A DNA stretch of 54,877 nucleotides from positions 1-54,877 of the forward strand of contig JACPZE010000029.1 of assembly GCA_016195685.1 (NCBI GenBank). Direction: 5' to 3'. This document shows, in pieces, positions 52,812-54,877 of the stretch. The DNA comes from Candidatus Gottesmanbacteria bacterium. GTDB lineage: Bacteria > Patescibacteriota > Microgenomatia > 2-02-FULL-39-11. Made by a program: the position numbers and the translations under genes. Numbering within the stretch: the stretch's first letter is position 1; each line of letters starts with the position of its first letter. The notes beneath the pieces were generated by a model that searched no databases, was not told where the DNA came from, and saw only the letters and a program-made list of their open reading frames with translations.

Positions 52812-53262
52812 AGCAATTTCTCCATGAAGATATTGCACCGGCAATCTGTGATTTTATCTTCTTTGATCAATTTAAATCCCCGCTTTTTATACATTTTCGA
52901 AGCAATGGAAAAATTGCTCCAAGTATCCAGAATTATTTTATGAAATTTATTATTCCTACAAAATTCTATAGCCTTATCTACTAATTGCGATCCGTATCCT
53001 TTACCCCTGTAATTTTTGTCGATATAAAATCTTTTTAGCTCCGCGATTCCTTGTCCTTTATTTTTATCGCGATCGTTCCGATGATTTTGTTTTCCTTTTT
53101 AATAACATAAAAAATTCCGCCGGTATCAGGATAATATTTCTCTGGATCTTCCAGGTCGTAGTCTAATTTCTTATCATAATTAAATCCAAATTCCCTAAGT
53201 ACCCCAAGTACAAATTTCTTCACCCCCGGTTGGTCAAGCGAATTATACACAATTATTTCCAT
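52808..53262 (-). pseudogene. GNAT acetyltransferase broken by a one-base frameshift
   Basis: Reading from the ATG at 53262 gives the N-terminal half (MEIIVYNSLDQPGVKKFVLG up to TIAIKIKDKESRS), which stops early at 53035. The next frame continues with GIAELKRFYIDKNYRGKGYG, then LDTWSNFSIASKMYKKRGFKLI, to a TAA at 52808. RGKGYG is the acetyl-CoA loop of GNAT enzymes. The two parts join if one base is restored in the A-rich run near 53050-53060. The cause may be mutation, sequencing error or, less likely, programmed frameshifting. It overlaps the end of coaBC. Confidence 0.85.
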
Positions 53263-53267
53263 TTTAT

Positions 53268-54026
53268 TTATATCTTATTTCCCGAATTTGATTCACTTCG
53301 AAGTAAATCGATTCCGAGTGTAGTGGCAACGATTGCTTCGTAATCATATGGTAAATGAGTAAGTGCAACTTTTTCCACAACATGACCCGGTTTTCCATAA
53401 ACATCTTTTCTTTGAATAGTGAAACTTCTAGCTCCCCACTTTTCATAGAATGATCTTCCAGTACCTGATAAATGGGAGGAAGAATCAGCTGCAATCCGAA
53501 CCCATTTTGCTTTCTGTTCTTCCATATACCCTAAGCCAAATAACCATAAATCCCGCCCGAAAACTTTGTGCCTGTAATCACTTATTACCTCCATCCCTAG
53601 CCCTTTCTTATTTTCCGGACAAAAAAGAGCTACGGCTTTTTGTATATAAGGAGGTAATAGATCTATTGATCGGGTTAATTCTAGAGGTAAATTACCAATA
53701 TCCCAAAAATCAGCTTCACTGGGGTTTTTATCTTTGGTCAAAAAATCTATATGTCCGATTGGTTCGATTTCATTTTCTTTTTCGGCAAACATAAAAAGAG
53801 AATAGTTTTTACCAGTTTCTCCTACTGTATTTTGGAATGGATTAGTTATTGCACATAAGTAAAACTTTTTCGCTGGGTTATCTGTATCGGATACGCCCGG
53901 AAGATGGATTAGGTCCGTAAAGCTTACTTCCCCAATTTTATTTTTGGGGGAAAATCTGTCGGCTATACCAAGATAATCAAAGGAAGTAAATGGAGGTATC
54001 GGTGTTTCGGCTCTTAAGTCAATCAT
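53268..54026 (-). CDS. Uncharacterised protein, possibly acetyltransferase-like
   Basis: A 252-residue cytoplasmic protein with no signal or membrane helix. The C-terminal half resembles GNAT enzymes: GLGMEVISDYRHKVFG, then WVRIAADSSSHLSGTGRSFYEKWGAR, where SFYEKWGA matches the common end motif of that family. The usual R-x-x-G-x-G/A loop is not obvious, so this is tentative. The start codon is ATG, six bases after TATAAT. It lies five bases before the broken acetyltransferase gene and may be co-transcribed with it. Confidence 0.55.
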   Translation of the reverse strand: MIDLRAETPIPPFTSFDYLGIADRFSPKNKIGEVSFTDLIHLPGVSDTDNPAKKFYLCAITNPFQNTVGETGKNYSLFMFAEKENEIEPIGHIDFLTKDKNPSEADFWDIGNLPLELTRSIDLLPPYIQKAVALFCPENKKGLGMEVISDYRHKVFGRDLWLFGLGYMEEQKAKWVRIAADSSSHLSGTGRSFYEKWGARSFTIQRKDVYGKPGHVVEKVALTHLPYDYEAIVATTLGIDLLRSESNSGNKI

Positions 54027-54032
54027 ATCTTA

Positions 54033-54038
54033 ATTATA
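54033..54038 (-). promoter_or_regulatory. -10 element of the uncharacterised gene at 53268 (leaderless start)
   Basis: Minus-strand TATAAT, six bases (TAAGAT), then ATG. Confidence 0.5.
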
Positions 54039-54044
54039 CTCATT

Positions 54045-54557
54045 TCACTTATTACAATTCGGCCAGGCATGGATGCCTTCTGTGGCGACCTTAAAAGCCG
54101 CAGTTTTTATGGCTTCTTCAGGATTAAATCTAAGTGCGGGATCTGTAGGTAGATTCATATTTGTTCTTGTTGAAATCCAGGAACTTGTGGAAAATTGGAA
54201 TAACCCACCATAATCTAGAAATCTTGCATTTGGGTTTAATCCGGATTCACAAACAGCAATCCTTTTTAGTTTCTCGCGGTCGATACTTTCCTTACTGGCG
54301 TATTTATTAAACCAATCTTCCATAGCACCTACAGGAATAGGGGTCGGAGTAATAGTCGGAGTCGGCGAAGGTCTTTTTGTCGGAGTAGGAATCGGAGTTT
54401 CTGTAATGACGATAATATCAAGAGTCGGTGAAGGAATTGTTTCCGCAGGTGTGACTGCAATTCCTTCTACTTTGGGATTATTTTGTTTTTTTATTAGTGT
54501 AGGAATAATCAGTATGATTATTATAAGAATCAGTAATACTACTTGCCGTATTTTCAT
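54045..54557 (-). CDS. Membrane-anchored transglycosylase-like protein
   Basis: A 170-residue protein with an N-terminal membrane helix (VVLLILIIIILIIPTLI), a Thr/Pro-rich linker (PIPTPTKRPSPTPTITPTPI, about 55-74) and a small lysozyme-fold domain. The likely catalytic Glu104 is in AVCESGLNPNA, followed by GGLFQFSTSSW, the pattern of resuscitation-factor or SLT-type transglycosylases. It probably cleaves peptidoglycan outside the membrane. The start is ATG, eight bases after TATAAT, and the gene is divergent from the next one. Confidence 0.85.
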   Translation of the reverse strand: MKIRQVVLLILIIIILIIPTLIKKQNNPKVEGIAVTPAETIPSPTLDIIVITETPIPTPTKRPSPTPTITPTPIPVGAMEDWFNKYASKESIDREKLKRIAVCESGLNPNARFLDYGGLFQFSTSSWISTRTNMNLPTDPALRFNPEEAIKTAAFKVATEGIHAWPNCNK

Positions 54558-54565
54558 GCAGAGAA

Positions 54566-54571
54566 ATTATA
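54566..54571 (-). promoter_or_regulatory. -10 element of the transglycosylase-like gene
   Basis: Minus-strand TATAAT ends eight bases before the ATG. The 32-base gap must hold this and the divergent promoter below. Confidence 0.45.
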
Positions 54572-54573
54572 CA

Positions 54574-54582
54574 TGATATACT
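54574..54582 (+). promoter_or_regulatory. Extended -10 element of the last gene (leaderless start)
   Basis: TGA-TATACT, seven bases (GGTGGAG), then ATG. The same TGA-TATACT element precedes the ABC-2 operon. Confidence 0.5.
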
Positions 54583-54589
54583 GGTGGAG

Positions 54590-54877
54590 ATGAAAAAAGG
54601 ACTTATAATTTTGGCCAGTTTGCTTATTTTCCTTGCCGGAGCATACTTCCTTTTTAACAAAAAAGTCGGCGATGTCATACCGATTGTGCTTCCTCCCAAA
54701 GATTTAGAAATTCCAGCAAAAATAGGGGAGAAAAGTAGTCTTCCTTTTTCACTCCCTACCGGATTCTCAATCGGCATTTTCGCGAAAAAATTAAATGGCG
54801 CCAGGGATTTAGAATTTGCTTCCGACGGGACATTATTCGTCAGTCTAACTTCCCCCGGCAAAATCGTTGCTCTGGCC
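54590..54877 (+). CDS. Start of a PQQ-type sugar dehydrogenase-like protein (partial)
   Basis: 96 codons are visible before the window ends. An N-terminal anchor (LIILASLLIFLAGAYFLF) is followed by LPTGFSIGIFAKKLNGARDL and then LEFASDGTLFVSLTSPGKIV. This is how glucose/sorbosone dehydrogenase (six-bladed beta-propeller) proteins begin their first blade. It should act outside the membrane as an oxidoreductase, or as a binding propeller if the catalytic His is missing; that part is outside the window. Confidence 0.7.
   Translation, partial: MKKGLIILASLLIFLAGAYFLFNKKVGDVIPIVLPPKDLEIPAKIGEKSSLPFSLPTGFSIGIFAKKLNGARDLEFASDGTLFVSLTSPGKIVALA

Overview
The window looks like chromosome from a small, AT-rich bacterium of the Candidate Phyla Radiation (Patescibacteria), most likely Microgenomates-like. 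This is inferred from gene content and protein style; no search was run. Supporting signs are the missing rpmD (L30) between rpsE and rplO, a pared-down nusA-infB operon without rbfA or truB, a soluble-looking RNase Y, a Lon-type AAA protein without a protease domain, compact proteins, and a standard genetic code in which TGA is a stop. No CRISPR array, phage gene or insertion-sequence transposase was seen.

Layout. 1-7649: an amidase-like gene end (+), then on the minus strand RNase J, an ABC exporter, a protease-less Lon-like ATPase, a ZIP metal transporter and a membrane-anchored DsbA-like protein, followed by a divergent PKD-domain protein. 7684-13829 (-): nusA, infB, a degenerate DHH protein, rpsO and pnp. 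13895-24473 (+): rpoB, rpoC, rpsL, rpsG and fusA. 24480-25361 (-): an EamA permease. 25537-42851 (+): tuf-rpsJ, then the S10, spc and alpha ribosomal-protein clusters with secY, adk, map, infA, rpmJ and rpoA, ending in rplM-rpsI. 42859-44926 (-): a membrane protein, a sedolisin-type peptidase and tRNA-Pro(GGG). 45035-48858 (+): recA, recX, RNase Y and HU. 48936-52811 (+): a three-gene ABC-2 transporter and coaBC. 52808-54557 (-): a frameshifted acetyltransferase, an acetyltransferase-like protein and a transglycosylase-like protein. The start of a PQQ-type dehydrogenase-like gene (+) runs off the end.

Function. The window holds most of the transcription and translation core plus an RNA-turnover set (RNase J, RNase Y, PNPase), recombination genes (recA, recX), coenzyme A synthesis, and several envelope or export proteins.

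The most unusual signals are non-coding. (1) At least nine gene starts have a -10 hexamer (often TGn-extended) 6-8 nt before the start codon, which predicts leaderless mRNAs; internal operon genes mostly use Shine-Dalgarno (SD) sites instead. (2) Most of the wider gaps inside the co-directional operons hold inverted repeats of a few recurring families. In one family the repeat itself supplies the SD and the GTG start of rplD, rplV, rplF and rplM; a related palindrome links the 3' end of rplE with the SD of rpsN. (3) rplC has its own promoter and a leader that can fold as either a terminator or an antiterminator. (4) nusA and rpoB fire divergently from overlapping -35 boxes. Noteworthy protein variants are the DHH pseudo-enzyme, the Lon-like ATPase, RNase J without a conserved His, a DsbA fused to a His-rich domain, and an RpoB rifampicin pocket with resistance-type residues.
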